In this document: piece by piece, positions 8,426 to 17,560 of the stretch | Numbering within the stretch: position 1 is the first letter of the stretch | Layout: each line of letters opens with the position of its first letter | DNA from: Lutimonas vermicola | GTDB taxonomy: Bacteria > Bacteroidota > Bacteroidia > Flavobacteriales > Flavobacteriaceae | Length of the DNA: 64,000 nucleotides | Direction of reading: 5' to 3' | NCBI RefSeq assembly: GCF_038433205.1 | Contig: NZ_JBCDNA010000001.1 | Location: 1,240,001-1,304,000 of the forward strand | The notes under the pieces: generated by a model | The model's input: the letters and a program-made list of their open reading frames with translations, nothing else | Databases searched by the model: none | What the model was told of the DNA's origin: nothing | Program-made: the position numbers and the translations under genes

Positions 8426-9208
8426 ATGAAGCAAATCACCATCTTTTTTGTCATTTTATTTATTTCCCAATACAATACAGTGGCTGCGAGCCCTGAATGG
8501 GGTGCCACGGGCCATCGAACTATTGGTGAAATTGCCGAAAAACACTTAAGTAAAAAAGCGAAAAAACAGATCGAAACATTATTACAGGGCCAGGGCCTGG
8601 CCATTGTATCTACCTTTGGAGATGACATTAAATCAGATGACGCCTACGACAAGTTCTACACCTGGCATTTTGTCAACTTTCCTTTTGATCAGAAATACAA
8701 AGACAGTGAGAAAGAAAAAAGGGGAGACATTGTTATGGGTATAACATATTGCATCGACATTCTCAAAGACACGAATGCTTCTCAGGAAGATAAAATCTTT
8801 TATCTTAAATTTTTAGTACACCTTATGGGAGACCTCCACCAACCATTGCACGTTGGCCGGGCAGAAGACAAAGGCGGAAATGACATCAAAGTATTATGGC
8901 ATTATAAAAAATCAAATCTTCATAGAGTATGGGATTCTGACATGATTGAATTTTACAATATGAGTTATTCTGAATTAGCCCGTAATACCTCAGATTTATC
9001 CAAGGCTCAAATCCAGAGTATTCAACAAGGATCTGTTCTTGATTGGACATATGAATCTCAGTCTTTGGCCAAAAAAGTTTATAATTCAGCGCAACCGGAT
9101 GAAAAATTGAGTTACAGGTATTCATATGACCACTTTCAAATTGTAAGGTCTCAATTGCAAAAATCCGGAATAAGGCTCGCCAAGGTCTTAAATGATATTT
9201 TTGATTAA
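8426..9208 (+). CDS. S1/P1-type zinc nuclease
   Basis: The 260-residue protein has a signal peptide (MKQITIFFVILFISQYNTVAA). Mature-part motifs are WGATGHRTIGEIAEKHL (near 26-42), the first zinc-ligand group; FYTWHFVNFPF; LVHLMGDLHQPLHVG, with the family D-x-H-Q-P-x-H zinc core; and GGNDIKV with LHRVWDSDMI. These nucleases use three zinc ions to cut single-stranded DNA and RNA. In characterised members the mature protein begins with the zinc-binding Trp; here a few residues (SPE) precede it unless cleavage is later. Exported nuclease for scavenging phosphate or nucleosides is the likely role. Confidence 0.9.
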   Translation: MKQITIFFVILFISQYNTVAASPEWGATGHRTIGEIAEKHLSKKAKKQIETLLQGQGLAIVSTFGDDIKSDDAYDKFYTWHFVNFPFDQKYKDSEKEKRGDIVMGITYCIDILKDTNASQEDKIFYLKFLVHLMGDLHQPLHVGRAEDKGGNDIKVLWHYKKSNLHRVWDSDMIEFYNMSYSELARNTSDLSKAQIQSIQQGSVLDWTYESQSLAKKVYNSAQPDEKLSYRYSYDHFQIVRSQLQKSGIRLAKVLNDIFD

Positions 9209-9487
9209 TCAGCACTCTTTCTGGTGCCTGAACTCATTCTTTTAGAAATACAGGTCATCGGTATACCCTTCCAATTTATTTTCAAAGTCCTGAAGGAATC
9301 TAATTTATGAAGTCAATACAATACTTATGAACCAATCAACTGAAATTACCAAGATAAACACCGTAATAATAGATAAAGTATTATTTTCGTTTTGAAACTG
9401 AGCCTTCAAATGTTAAAAAATTGAGAGAATAAAATACTAAAAATGTTAAAACTTCGTTCTAAACAAGCATTCTTAACAATTGCAATA

Positions 9488-10189
9488 ATGAAATTGAATA
9501 TAATTTTAAAAAGTATCGTAGTATTTGCGCTACTAAGTTTTTCTACTTTAAGCGATGGGGGGCCTACCAACCCGCCTTCGAAAGAAGATTTTATCGACTT
9601 AAAAGAAATCATGCCAAACCTTAGATCAGATTTAAGGTATTATGGATCCAATAACTTCGTAGGCCAACCCATTGAGGGTTATAACCAACCTAAGGTTTAT
9701 CTGACCAAAGATGCAGCGTATGCACTTAAAAAAGTTCAGGATGAATTGGAAAGGCTCGGTTTTGGACTGCTTGTATATGACGCCTATCGTCCTCAGCGCG
9801 CTACTGACCATTTTGTCAAATGGGCTCAAGATGAAAGTGATACAACCATGAAATTACAATATTATCCAAATATTGATAAAAAAGATTTGTTTTCTAAAGG
9901 CTATCTCTCTATGAAATCAGGTCATAGCCGCGGAAGTACCGTAGATTTGACCATTGTTTCATTAAAAACAAAGCAGATCCTTAATATGGGAAGTCCTTAT
10001 GATCTTTTTGATGAAGTATCGAATACTTCACATACCCAATCGATCACAAAGAATCAACACTCCTTAAGGTTGTTGCTGAAAAGAAGAATGGAAAAACACG
10101 GATGGCAATCTTATGACCAGGAATGGTGGCATTTTACTTTAATAAACGAACCTTTTCCGGAAACCTATTTTGATTTTCCGATTGAATAA
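9488..10189 (+). CDS. exported D-alanyl-D-alanine dipeptidase (VanX/DdpX-like, M15D)
   Basis: From the ATG at 9488 the protein has 233 residues and a clean signal peptide (MKLNIILKSIVVFALLSF). An in-frame ATG at 9443 would add 15 residues in front of it, which is less likely. Zinc ligands match M15D enzymes: His146 and Asp153 in SGHSRGSTVD, His215 in EWWHF, with Glu212 as catalytic base. The substrate-binding arginine lies in YDAYRPQRA. These enzymes hydrolyse D-Ala-D-Ala. No van genes are nearby, so a role in peptidoglycan turnover or dipeptide use fits better than resistance. Confidence 0.85.
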   Translation: MKLNIILKSIVVFALLSFSTLSDGGPTNPPSKEDFIDLKEIMPNLRSDLRYYGSNNFVGQPIEGYNQPKVYLTKDAAYALKKVQDELERLGFGLLVYDAYRPQRATDHFVKWAQDESDTTMKLQYYPNIDKKDLFSKGYLSMKSGHSRGSTVDLTIVSLKTKQILNMGSPYDLFDEVSNTSHTQSITKNQHSLRLLLKRRMEKHGWQSYDQEWWHFTLINEPFPETYFDFPIE

Positions 10190-10210
10190 GGATATATATA
10201 ATGATAAAAC

Positions 10211-10245
10211 AAAGCCCGATTGAACATTCAATCGGGCTTTTTGTT
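10211..10245 (+). terminator. intrinsic terminator of the M15D dipeptidase gene
   Basis: AAAGCCCGATTGAA pairs perfectly with its complement across a three-base loop (CAT) at 10211-10240, and TTGTTT follows. The hairpin is strong and lies 22 bp after the stop codon. Confidence 0.9.
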
Positions 10246-10412
10246 TACAATGACCACTGAGAGGTTTTTCTGCAATTCGGCAGCATTGTTTATTTTAAAG
10301 CCCCAACAGCTGTACCTTCAAATCAAAACCCTCGATATAGATCTATCTAAAACAAATCATTTGCAAGTCATTGCAGCAGTCAATCAGCTCGTTGTCACGC
10401 TATAATATTGAA

Positions 10413-10441
10413 ATAAAAAAAGCCCTCTTTTCAAAGGGCCC
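10413..10441 (-). terminator. terminator of htpG
   Basis: On the minus strand GCCCT and AGGGC (10422-10439) form a short stem, followed by seven T read from the A-run at 10414-10420. It sits 25 bp past the htpG stop. The stem is short, so it is weaker than the hairpin at 10211. Confidence 0.65.
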
Positions 10442-10464
10442 TTTAACTCTTAAGGAGCAGGATA

Positions 10465-12375
10465 TCAGTTATTCATCAAATCATAACTGCGCTTGATAAA
10501 TTCAGTCATTTCCTTACCCTGTAAAAGGTTTTGAGATAACCTGGCAAGATCAAGTGCCTGATTAATGTATTCACTTCGCTTTCCTTTTGCCTTTAGGATT
10601 TTTTGCATCAGATCATTGTTGGTATTTACCACCAGATTGTACATTTCGGGGAATCCACCCATTCCCATCATGCCACCGCCACCGGTTTGTTGCATTTCCT
10701 TCATCCTTCTCATAAACTCAGGCTGGGTTATAATAAATGGGTTAGACTTTGAATCCATGGCCTCCAACTGAACAGAATACTTTTCTTTTGGTACTATCTC
10801 CTCGATATACCCTTTAAGTTTCTCTTGATCAGCATCAGTAAGCTTTGATATCTGTGCGTCTTCTTTTTGAATCAACTTATCAATAGGATCAGCATCAACC
10901 CTGGCGAACTTCACCTTTTCTCCTTCTGATTCCAGTTTCTGAATTAAGTGTGAAATAATCGGAGAATCCAATAACAAGACCTCATAACCTTTTGCTTCAG
11001 CCTCTTCTATAAAACCATGCTGTGCCTCTTTATCATTAGCATATAGCATAATAAGATTTCCATCCTTATCGGTCTGTGCTGCCTTTGTTTTTTCCTGAAA
11101 TTCCTCAAATGTAAAATATTCATCTTTTGTTGTAGGAAACAACGCGAATTTCTGTGCTTTTTCGAAGAATTTAGGCTCAGATAACATACCGTATTCAATA
11201 ACAATCTTGATATCGTTCCATTTTTTCTCGTAGCCTTCTCTGTCATTCTTAAACAGAGAGCTCAGTTTATCAGCTACTTTTTTAGTGATATATGACGAAA
11301 TTTTCTTCACTGCCCCATCAGCCTGCAAATAACTTCTTGAAACATTCAGTGGAATATCAGGCGAGTCGATGACTCCTCTTAACATCTGAAGAAAATCCGG
11401 TACAATACCTTCCACATTATCAGTTACAAATACCTGATTTTGATACAATTGTATTTTATCCTTTTGAACATCGATATTGGTGGTCAACTTCGGAAAATAA
11501 AGGATCCCGGTAAGGTTAAAAGGATAATCCACATTCAAATGAATATGAAATAGCGGTTCCTCAAACTGCATTGGATACAATTCTCTGTAAAAACTTTTGT
11601 ATTCTTCATCGCTCAAATCACTTGGCTGTTTGGTCCAGGCCGGATTCGGATTATTAATGATTCTGTCTACAGTGATCATTTTTTGAGCCTCCTTTGTTTC
11701 TTTGCCATCCTTATCAGTGATCGTTTTAGGCTCATGATCCGGATCTGCTATCTCCTTGGTTCCGAATTTAATAGGAACAGGCATAAATTTATTGTATTTA
11801 TTCAATAATTCATTGATCCTGCTTTCTTCCAGAAATTCCAAAGAATCATCATCAATATGTAGGATAATCTCAGTACCTCTTTCTTTTTTATCTGCTTTTT
11901 TCAGTGAATATTCGGGTGAACCATCACAAATCCAATGTGCACCAGCCTCTTCCTCTTTAAATGATTTTGTAAGAATCTCAACCTCCTTAGCTACCATAAA
12001 AGCCGAATAGAAACCTAAACCAAAATGTCCGATAATGCCAGAGTCATTTTTTTCATCCTTGAATTTTTCAAGAAACTCTTCTGCACCTGAAAAAGCAATA
12101 TCATTGATGTATTTCTTCACCTCATCCTGAGACATCCCAATACCCTGATCAATAATATGCAGCTTTTTGCCTTCCTTATCAATCTTAACTTCGAGCTGCA
12201 GGTTATCTACATCTCCTTTGAATTCTCCAATGGATGCCAAGTGTTTTAACTTTAGAGTTGCATCCGTGGCATTCGAGATCAATTCCCTTAAAAATATTTC
12301 ATGATCTGAATATAAAAACCGTTTGATCAGAGGAAAGATATTCTCCACTGCCACATTTATTTTTCCTTTTGCCAT
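10465..12375 (-). CDS. htpG: molecular chaperone HtpG (Hsp90)
   Basis: The 636-residue cytosolic chaperone shows the GHKL ATPase domain: ELISNATDA (Asn binding Mg-ATP), IIDQGIGM and GHFGLGFYSAFMV as the lid and P-loop equivalents. A middle domain follows with GILYFPK and VSRSYLQ, the catalytic-arginine region. The C-terminal dimerisation region carries a Gly-Met-rich loop (QTGGGGMMGMGG) before MYNLVVNTN, as is usual in Bacteroidota. It assists folding of client proteins under stress. A probable -7 box lies at 12486-12493. Confidence 0.96.
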   Translation of the reverse strand: MAKGKINVAVENIFPLIKRFLYSDHEIFLRELISNATDATLKLKHLASIGEFKGDVDNLQLEVKIDKEGKKLHIIDQGIGMSQDEVKKYINDIAFSGAEEFLEKFKDEKNDSGIIGHFGLGFYSAFMVAKEVEILTKSFKEEEAGAHWICDGSPEYSLKKADKKERGTEIILHIDDDSLEFLEESRINELLNKYNKFMPVPIKFGTKEIADPDHEPKTITDKDGKETKEAQKMITVDRIINNPNPAWTKQPSDLSDEEYKSFYRELYPMQFEEPLFHIHLNVDYPFNLTGILYFPKLTTNIDVQKDKIQLYQNQVFVTDNVEGIVPDFLQMLRGVIDSPDIPLNVSRSYLQADGAVKKISSYITKKVADKLSSLFKNDREGYEKKWNDIKIVIEYGMLSEPKFFEKAQKFALFPTTKDEYFTFEEFQEKTKAAQTDKDGNLIMLYANDKEAQHGFIEEAEAKGYEVLLLDSPIISHLIQKLESEGEKVKFARVDADPIDKLIQKEDAQISKLTDADQEKLKGYIEEIVPKEKYSVQLEAMDSKSNPFIITQPEFMRRMKEMQQTGGGGMMGMGGFPEMYNLVVNTNNDLMQKILKAKGKRSEYINQALDLARLSQNLLQGKEMTEFIKRSYDLMNN

Positions 12376-12485
12376 AATTATTTACTTTATAATTTTAATA
12401 TGTACATCTTACCTAATCAAAACGAATACCAAAAAAGCTATTATGACAAGATGACATAATAATACATTATAAAGTGATCCTGCAT

Positions 12486-12493
12486 CAAAGATA
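12486..12493 (-). promoter_or_regulatory. probable -7 box for htpG
   Basis: On the minus strand the bases read TATCTTTG, matching TAnnTTTG, about 110 bp upstream of the htpG ATG. No TTTG lies at the expected -33 spacing. It is paired with the same box in the other orientation at 12524, as expected of a divergent promoter region. Confidence 0.45.
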
Positions 12494-12523
12494 TACCTCA
12501 TTAAAAAAATCGAATGAATTGCG

Positions 12524-12531
12524 TATCTTTG
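12524..12531 (+). promoter_or_regulatory. probable -7 box for fabH
   Basis: TATCTTTG fits the TAnnTTTG consensus and lies about 100 bp upstream of the fabH start. The -33 element is not evident. Confidence 0.45.
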
Positions 12532-12632
12532 ATTATTGGAACAAAACGAAGCGAAACTCACTAACTGGCATTGAGGCCTAAATAAGGAAAGTACTTCATT
12601 TTCAAATAACTGAAAACTAAGCAATATTACCC

Positions 12633-13637
12633 ATGTATAACTCTAAAATTACCGGTCTGGGCTTTTACGTGCCTGACAATATTGTAACCAATGATGACCT
12701 GTCAAAAATAATGGAAACCAGCGACGAATGGATCCAGGAAAGAACAGGTATCAAACAACGACATTGGATCAAAGAAGGCAGTGATGAAACCTCTGCCTCC
12801 ATGGGTGCCAAGGCAGCCAAAATCGCCATAGAAAGAGCAGGAATGACCAAGGATGATATCGATTTCATCATCTTTGCCACTTTAAGTCCTGATTTTTACT
12901 TCCCCGGATGTGGTGTTCAGATACAGGATATGCTCGATATGGATACTGTTGGCGCATTGGATATTAGAAATCAATGCTCCGGTTTTGTATATGCCCTGTC
13001 TACGGGAGACCAATTTATCAAAACAGGAATGTATAAAAATATTCTTGTAATCGGTTCAGAATACCACAGCAACGGACTGGATAAAACCACCCGCGGAAGG
13101 GGTGTATCGGTTATATTTGGTGATGGAGCAGGTGCCTGTGTCCTTTCAAGAACCGATGATAACAAAAAAGGTATTCTTTCATCCCATCTTCACAGTCAGG
13201 GTAAATTTGCAGACAAACTCATTGTAGAATCACCAAGCATCAAGCACTGGGTTCCCGAAATACTGAATTCAAAAGAAGAGGATGTTTCTTATTTCCCCTA
13301 TATGGATGGGACTTTTGTATTTAAAAACGCTGTCGTGAGGTTTAGTGAGGTTATCATGGAAGCCTTGGGAAACAACAATATGACTTCGGCCGATATAGAC
13401 CTTTTTATTCCGCATCAGGCAAACTTAAGGATCTCTCAGTTCATACAGCAAAAATTTCAACTAAGGGATGATCAGGTTTATAACAATATCATGGATTATG
13501 GAAACACCACAGCGGCGTCTATTATAATTGCGCTTAGCGAAGCCTGGGAAAAAGGAAAAGTCAAAGAAGGAGATATTGTCTTACTGGCTGCCTTTGGTAG
13601 TGGATTCACATGGGGTAGCGTATTAATGCGCTGGTAG
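12633..13637 (+). CDS. fabH: 3-oxoacyl-ACP synthase III (FabH)
   Basis: The 334-residue thiolase-fold enzyme condenses an acyl-CoA with malonyl-ACP to start fatty-acid synthesis. Catalytic Cys115 is in IRNQCSGFVYAL. The catalytic His lies in FIPHQANLRI and the Asn in YGNTTAASI; these are the three FabH residues. FGDGAGACVLS is the usual glycine motif. The gene stands alone, without rpmF or plsX, so it could be a second, specialised FabH-like enzyme rather than the main one; the catalytic set cannot tell these apart. Confidence 0.88.
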   Translation: MYNSKITGLGFYVPDNIVTNDDLSKIMETSDEWIQERTGIKQRHWIKEGSDETSASMGAKAAKIAIERAGMTKDDIDFIIFATLSPDFYFPGCGVQIQDMLDMDTVGALDIRNQCSGFVYALSTGDQFIKTGMYKNILVIGSEYHSNGLDKTTRGRGVSVIFGDGAGACVLSRTDDNKKGILSSHLHSQGKFADKLIVESPSIKHWVPEILNSKEEDVSYFPYMDGTFVFKNAVVRFSEVIMEALGNNNMTSADIDLFIPHQANLRISQFIQQKFQLRDDQVYNNIMDYGNTTAASIIIALSEAWEKGKVKEGDIVLLAAFGSGFTWGSVLMRW

Positions 13638-13685
13638 GCCCTGTACCTCTGCCACCATAAACAGGGGCCTTCCTTTAATTTTTTT
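13637..13685. terminator. shared hairpin between convergent fabH and M61 peptidase genes
   Basis: GGCCCTGT at 13637-13644 pairs with ACAGGGGCC at 13661-13669 with one bulge. T-rich sequence follows on the plus strand (TTTAATTTTTTT). It begins at the last base of the fabH stop and overlaps the end of the convergent gene, so it may serve both. Confidence 0.6.
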
Positions 13686-15486
13686 GGAGTATTGCTCTTA
13701 ATTTTAAAGCCCTGTCAGAAGTTTTATCACTGGTGACCAATACGTGCCGGTCAATTTTGGTATAAAGGGTTTCTGTGATCTGGAGTTTATTTTCATCCCT
13801 AATAATGTCAATTGTATAAGAATCCCCTACTTTCATTGTATTGATACTGTCCATGATAGCCCTATAATTGGCATTGTTAAAATCCTTATTCAGCACCCTT
13901 ACAATTTTGTCGCCAACTTGTAAAAGATCTCCCTTGTATTCTGGTAAAAACTCCTTAATGACAACATTGCCAGCCTTGTCAGCATCCCACATCAGGCCCA
14001 TGACAGGAAGTTTATCAATATTTTCTCTTTGTTCAATATAGGTCACCCCGATAACCCCCAGAAGCTCTTGAAAATCAAATGCTGTATTGTTCTTTATATG
14101 ACTCTCTATAAATTGTGCTATCTGAGGATAGGTCATTTGAACAAATTCATCGAAAAATTCATTATTATCAAAAGGTTTATCTTTTCCATAACCGGAGATC
14201 AATTCAAGATATACTTCTCTAAGGCCTTTCTTACCATCCGACAAGTCAAGTAACTTCAGATCTAACATTGCCGCTGTTAACGCTCCCAGCTGATATATGT
14301 TACCGTATTGTTTATTTCCCTCATCGGTTGACCATTCCTTGCTAATTCTTACAAGACTGTAATCACTGCTATAATCCTGACTTTTGTTAATCTTCTCAGA
14401 TAAATAATTTAAATAATCCCGGAAAGAAACCAATCCATTTGTAAGCTGCATTTTATAAGAAACCCATTCGGTGACCCCTTCATATAACCAGACGTGCATA
14501 TCATTAGAAACCGGATCAGAATAATCGAAATTGGCAAGTACATCACTGTGTAAATGAAGCGGACTCAAGATATGCATGAATTCATGCGCAATAATATCTT
14601 TTAGAAAATGCAGATATTCAGGATTATCCGGAAGCGCATAAGTAGAGCTTAACGAATGCTCCAAGGCCCCGCCAAAATTAAACACTTTCATTTGATCAAC
14701 ATCTTGATGATCAGCAAAATAAAACAAAAAAGTGTAGCGGTCGACTGGAGAATAGCCTATAAATTCTTTGGCAGCATTCAGTATGGGTTGGGCCTGCTCC
14801 AGAATCATTGAGGCGGTAATATTGTTTTTTGAATGAACATAAGCTTCTACCTTTATTTCATCCACAAGTACTGAGGCATATGATAAACTATCTCCAATCA
14901 ATATGGGTGAATCAGTGAATTGATAGTATGAATCAATCTCATATACTCCTCTATTATTCAGATGTAATGAAGTGCCTACTTTTGGGTCGCCATTAAGTTT
15001 AAGTTTTAACTCAATTGGCCTGTCTTTGAGCTTTTCAAAATAACCAAAAACACCATGAGTGTTAATGACCGTATAATCTTTGGTAATACCCGTACCACTC
15101 ATTGGGTATACAGGATGATGCTCAATACTCATATCAAACGAATCATCTATTTCATAAACGATCCTTGCCACTTTTTCGGGTTCAAGAATTCGAAAATCAT
15201 TCAATGATATTTTTTGCACCATCAGCTCTTCACCATTTTTGTCAAAAACCTTGAATAACCTTATAAACCTTCCAAAATCCAATGGCTGATGAACCCCCGG
15301 AGCAAATGACACAAAACTGTAAACCTTATCCTCTGGTCCTAATTCAGGTGCGTTTAAAATGACATTAAACGCGTCGTTCTTTTTAGTCAGATCGAGCTCA
15401 TATCGAAAAACACTTTCCTGAGCATTGAGGGGAAATGTTTCTAAAACTATTAAACAAAAAATCAAAATGGAATAAGCAAGTTTCAT
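13675..15486 (-). CDS. M61 family metallopeptidase with C-terminal PDZ domain
   Basis: The 603-residue protein starts with a signal peptide (cleavage near ALNAQ at 20-23). An N-terminal beta domain precedes the zinc site His301-Glu-x-x-His305 (HEFMH) and the downstream glutamate in YEGVTEW (about 336). Residues from about 480 on (VMGLMWDADKAGNVVIKEFLPEYKG, LLQVGDKIVRVLNKDF) form a PDZ-like domain. This architecture is the M61 (glycyl aminopeptidase) family. It is expected in the periplasm, processing peptides. It is monocistronic and convergent with fabH. Confidence 0.88.
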   Translation of the reverse strand: MKLAYSILIFCLIVLETFPLNAQESVFRYELDLTKKNDAFNVILNAPELGPEDKVYSFVSFAPGVHQPLDFGRFIRLFKVFDKNGEELMVQKISLNDFRILEPEKVARIVYEIDDSFDMSIEHHPVYPMSGTGITKDYTVINTHGVFGYFEKLKDRPIELKLKLNGDPKVGTSLHLNNRGVYEIDSYYQFTDSPILIGDSLSYASVLVDEIKVEAYVHSKNNITASMILEQAQPILNAAKEFIGYSPVDRYTFLFYFADHQDVDQMKVFNFGGALEHSLSSTYALPDNPEYLHFLKDIIAHEFMHILSPLHLHSDVLANFDYSDPVSNDMHVWLYEGVTEWVSYKMQLTNGLVSFRDYLNYLSEKINKSQDYSSDYSLVRISKEWSTDEGNKQYGNIYQLGALTAAMLDLKLLDLSDGKKGLREVYLELISGYGKDKPFDNNEFFDEFVQMTYPQIAQFIESHIKNNTAFDFQELLGVIGVTYIEQRENIDKLPVMGLMWDADKAGNVVIKEFLPEYKGDLLQVGDKIVRVLNKDFNNANYRAIMDSINTMKVGDSYTIDIIRDENKLQITETLYTKIDRHVLVTSDKTSDRALKLRAILQKN

Positions 15487-15536
15487 TTCTTTTAAGTTTT
15501 TATTGATTTTCCTTCGTCATATTCACAAATATGTTC

Positions 15537-16838
15537 CTATCCTTTATAATTATCGTCCCAGTCCTTGACCTTGGGTTCACTTAACTTATTTTCTGATTTG
15601 GCCACCAACAACGAAACCGTAGCATCACCGGTCACATTGACCACAGTTCTGCACATATCCAAAGGCCTGTCGACGGCAAATATAAGTGCCAATCCTGCTT
15701 CAGGTATTCCTGCCTGGGCCAAAACGATCACCAGCATAACCATACCGGCTCCTGGAACGGCAGCCGAACCTATGCTTGCCAAAGTTGCGGTAGCCACTAT
15801 GCCTAACTGCACTCCCAACGACAGATCCATTCCAAAAGCCTGAGCAATAAATACAGCAGCAACTGCCTGGTACAAGCTCGTGCCGTCCATATTAATCGTG
15901 GCACCTATGGGTAACACAAAACTTGAAACCTCTTCATCGACACCTAAATGCTCATGTACTCTTTCCATCGTAACGGGCAGGGTAGCGGCGCTGGAGCTTG
16001 TCGAAAATGCAAGTAGTTGCGCCGGAGATATGCCATTTAAAAATTCTTTTGGATTTTTACCTGTAAAGATCATAACCAAGGTTGTATAGAATACAATCAT
16101 AAGAAACAGACCTGACACGACACATAAGGCATACCATCCGAGTGCTTTAAAAAGATCCGCACTTGGAGATTCAACGATGAGCGCTGCCAATAGGGCAAAG
16201 ACTCCATAAGGCGCAGCCAGCATGATCAGATCAATCATTTTTAAAATAACCTCATTAAAACTGGAGAAAAAATCTTTAACCGGTTTTGCCTTGTCTTCAG
16301 GCAACAGAATTAACCCTACGCCAAAAAATATCGCAAAAAAGATCACCTGCAACATGTTTTTATTCTCTCCCGAAGCTCCAATGATATTATCAGGGACAAG
16401 GTCTTCCAGAGCCCTTAATGGGCCGCTTTCTTTTTGGTTAGCCGCTTCTTCCTTGTATTTTTCAGTGCTTTGCGAATAATTGGCAACCAATTCTGTTCTG
16501 GTTTCCTCACTAATCGATTCACCGGGTCGCACCACATTCACCAAAATCAGTCCTAAAGTGACGGCAACAACTGTTGTAATCAAATAAATCAAGACCGTCT
16601 TCCCTCCCATTTTTGATAATTTTGAAATGTCTTTTAAATCGGAGACCCCGGTAATCAAAGATCCTAAAATCAGCGGTACCGCTATCAATTTTAAGGCATT
16701 TATAAAAATGGTGCCAAAGGGTTTGATCCAATCCTCAACAATATCCTTTCCTCCGGAGAAACTGACCATCAAGAAGCCAAAGGCGACGCCAAGAAGCATT
16801 CCTAACAAGATTTTCCAGTGTAAAGCCAATTTCCTCAT
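15537..16838 (-). CDS. dicarboxylate/amino acid:cation symporter (SDF/DAACS family)
   Basis: The 433-residue inner-membrane transporter has the family hairpin signatures STSSSAATLPVTM (HP1, near 280) and GATINMDGTSLYQAVAAVFIAQ-type TM7 motif (near 315), plus AAVPGAGMVML in HP2. These bind the acidic substrate and sodium ions or protons. The C-terminal DRPLDMCRTVVNVTGDA holds the conserved aspartate and asparagine that contact amino-acid or dicarboxylate substrates. Arg after the aspartate-Met-Cys run is typical of glutamate/aspartate carriers, so acidic amino acids are the best guess. Monocistronic. Confidence 0.92.
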   Translation of the reverse strand: MRKLALHWKILLGMLLGVAFGFLMVSFSGGKDIVEDWIKPFGTIFINALKLIAVPLILGSLITGVSDLKDISKLSKMGGKTVLIYLITTVVAVTLGLILVNVVRPGESISEETRTELVANYSQSTEKYKEEAANQKESGPLRALEDLVPDNIIGASGENKNMLQVIFFAIFFGVGLILLPEDKAKPVKDFFSSFNEVILKMIDLIMLAAPYGVFALLAALIVESPSADLFKALGWYALCVVSGLFLMIVFYTTLVMIFTGKNPKEFLNGISPAQLLAFSTSSSAATLPVTMERVHEHLGVDEEVSSFVLPIGATINMDGTSLYQAVAAVFIAQAFGMDLSLGVQLGIVATATLASIGSAAVPGAGMVMLVIVLAQAGIPEAGLALIFAVDRPLDMCRTVVNVTGDATVSLLVAKSENKLSEPKVKDWDDNYKG

Positions 16839-16940
16839 AATGTTGATATTTTGAGGGAAGATACTAAAAAAAATACTTGCCGTTATTTATAAAAAGTACT
16901 TCTCCTGAAATATTCATAAGAGGTTTATTCTTTTTCAAAA

Positions 16941-16971
16941 TTTGTTGATTTATATATTATACTTACATTTG
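16941..16971 (+). promoter_or_regulatory. strong Bacteroidota promoter
   Basis: TTTG at 16941-16944 and TACATTTG at 16964-16971 are separated by 19 bases, an exact match to the Bacteroidota TTTG-N19..21-TAnnTTTG promoter. It lies 18 bp before the ATG at 16990 and rules out the longer frame from 16942 as the translated form. Confidence 0.75.
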
Positions 16972-16989
16972 CCGAAAAGAAAGAATTTA

Positions 16990-17295
16990 ATGGAAAAATT
17001 AAAAAAAAGATGGGGAATCAGTTCTAATTGGCAGCTCATTGCCATTATTTTGGTTTTCTCTGTTAATGGTTCTTTTGCCTCCTGGGTTGCAGGCCCTGTG
17101 ACACATTTCTTTGGATTGAATCCCGAAACCACCAAACCCTATTTACTCTATATCCTTTTTAGAATTCTATTGATTTTTCCGATATATCAAATTACACTTC
17201 CTTTGGTAGGATGGATTTTCGGACAATTTACTTTTTTCTGGAATTTTGAAAAAAAAATGCTTCAGCGCATGGGATTAGGCCGCTTTTTTAAGTAG
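16990..17295 (+). CDS. DUF6787 family small membrane protein
   Basis: The 101-residue protein (MEKLKKRWGIS) has two or three hydrophobic segments, with the conserved ending FGQFTFFWNFEKKMLQRMGLGRF. The start WGISSNWQLIAIILVFSVNGSFA and the C-terminal FxxFEKKM pattern are typical of DUF6787, a flavobacterial family of unknown role. The ATG at 16990 is preferred over 16942 because a consensus promoter covers 16941-16971. The last eight bases overlap the convergent gene at 17288. Confidence 0.75.
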   Translation: MEKLKKRWGISSNWQLIAIILVFSVNGSFASWVAGPVTHFFGLNPETTKPYLLYILFRILLIFPIYQITLPLVGWIFGQFTFFWNFEKKMLQRMGLGRFFK

Positions 17296-17554
17296 TGCTT
17301 TTTTTGTTGATTAAGAAAACATAACACCAAACAAGGGTAAATGAAGGGAAAAAATCAAGCCCTGGAATTGCTTCCTCCAAAAATGAAATGAGCCCTCCAA
17401 TCTTACCCGTATTTCCCTTGTACATTTTCACCATCAGATAAGCTGATAAAGGTGCCCATACAACGTCTAAACCGGGAAAAACATACGAGAGCATTCCTAT
17501 CAAATCAAACAGGATGCCAATGATCAACTTTTGCTTTTTAGTAAGTAATTCCAT
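17288..17554 (-). CDS. small membrane protein, third gene of the hemH-hemJ unit
   Basis: The 88-residue protein MELLTKKQKLIIGILFD has two clear membrane helices: GILFDLIGMLSYVFPGL and FTLVWCYVFLI. Between them is a conserved-looking loop with WAPLSAYLMVKMYKG and an amphipathic FLEEAIPGLDFFPS. I do not recognise a named family. Its ATG lies 6 bp after the hemJ stop, so the two are surely cotranscribed. A role tied to haem or membrane assembly is only a guess from position. It overlaps the convergent DUF6787 gene by eight bases. Confidence 0.65.
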   Translation of the reverse strand: MELLTKKQKLIIGILFDLIGMLSYVFPGLDVVWAPLSAYLMVKMYKGNTGKIGGLISFLEEAIPGLDFFPSFTLVWCYVFLINKKSTT

Positions 17555-17560
17555 TTGAAT

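Noticed and set aside
9242..9304. A 20-codon protein-like tail (FLQDFENKLEGYTDDLYF) on the minus strand in the gap before the M15D dipeptidase gene
   Set aside because: It has an immediate upstream stop and no start; too short to support as a gene or a named relic.
9443..9487. Longer start for the M15D dipeptidase
   Set aside because: It would put 15 residues before a clean signal peptide.
9488..10189. A vancomycin-resistance operon (VanX)
   Set aside because: No vanH, vanA or regulator genes are present; the gene stands alone and encodes an exported enzyme.
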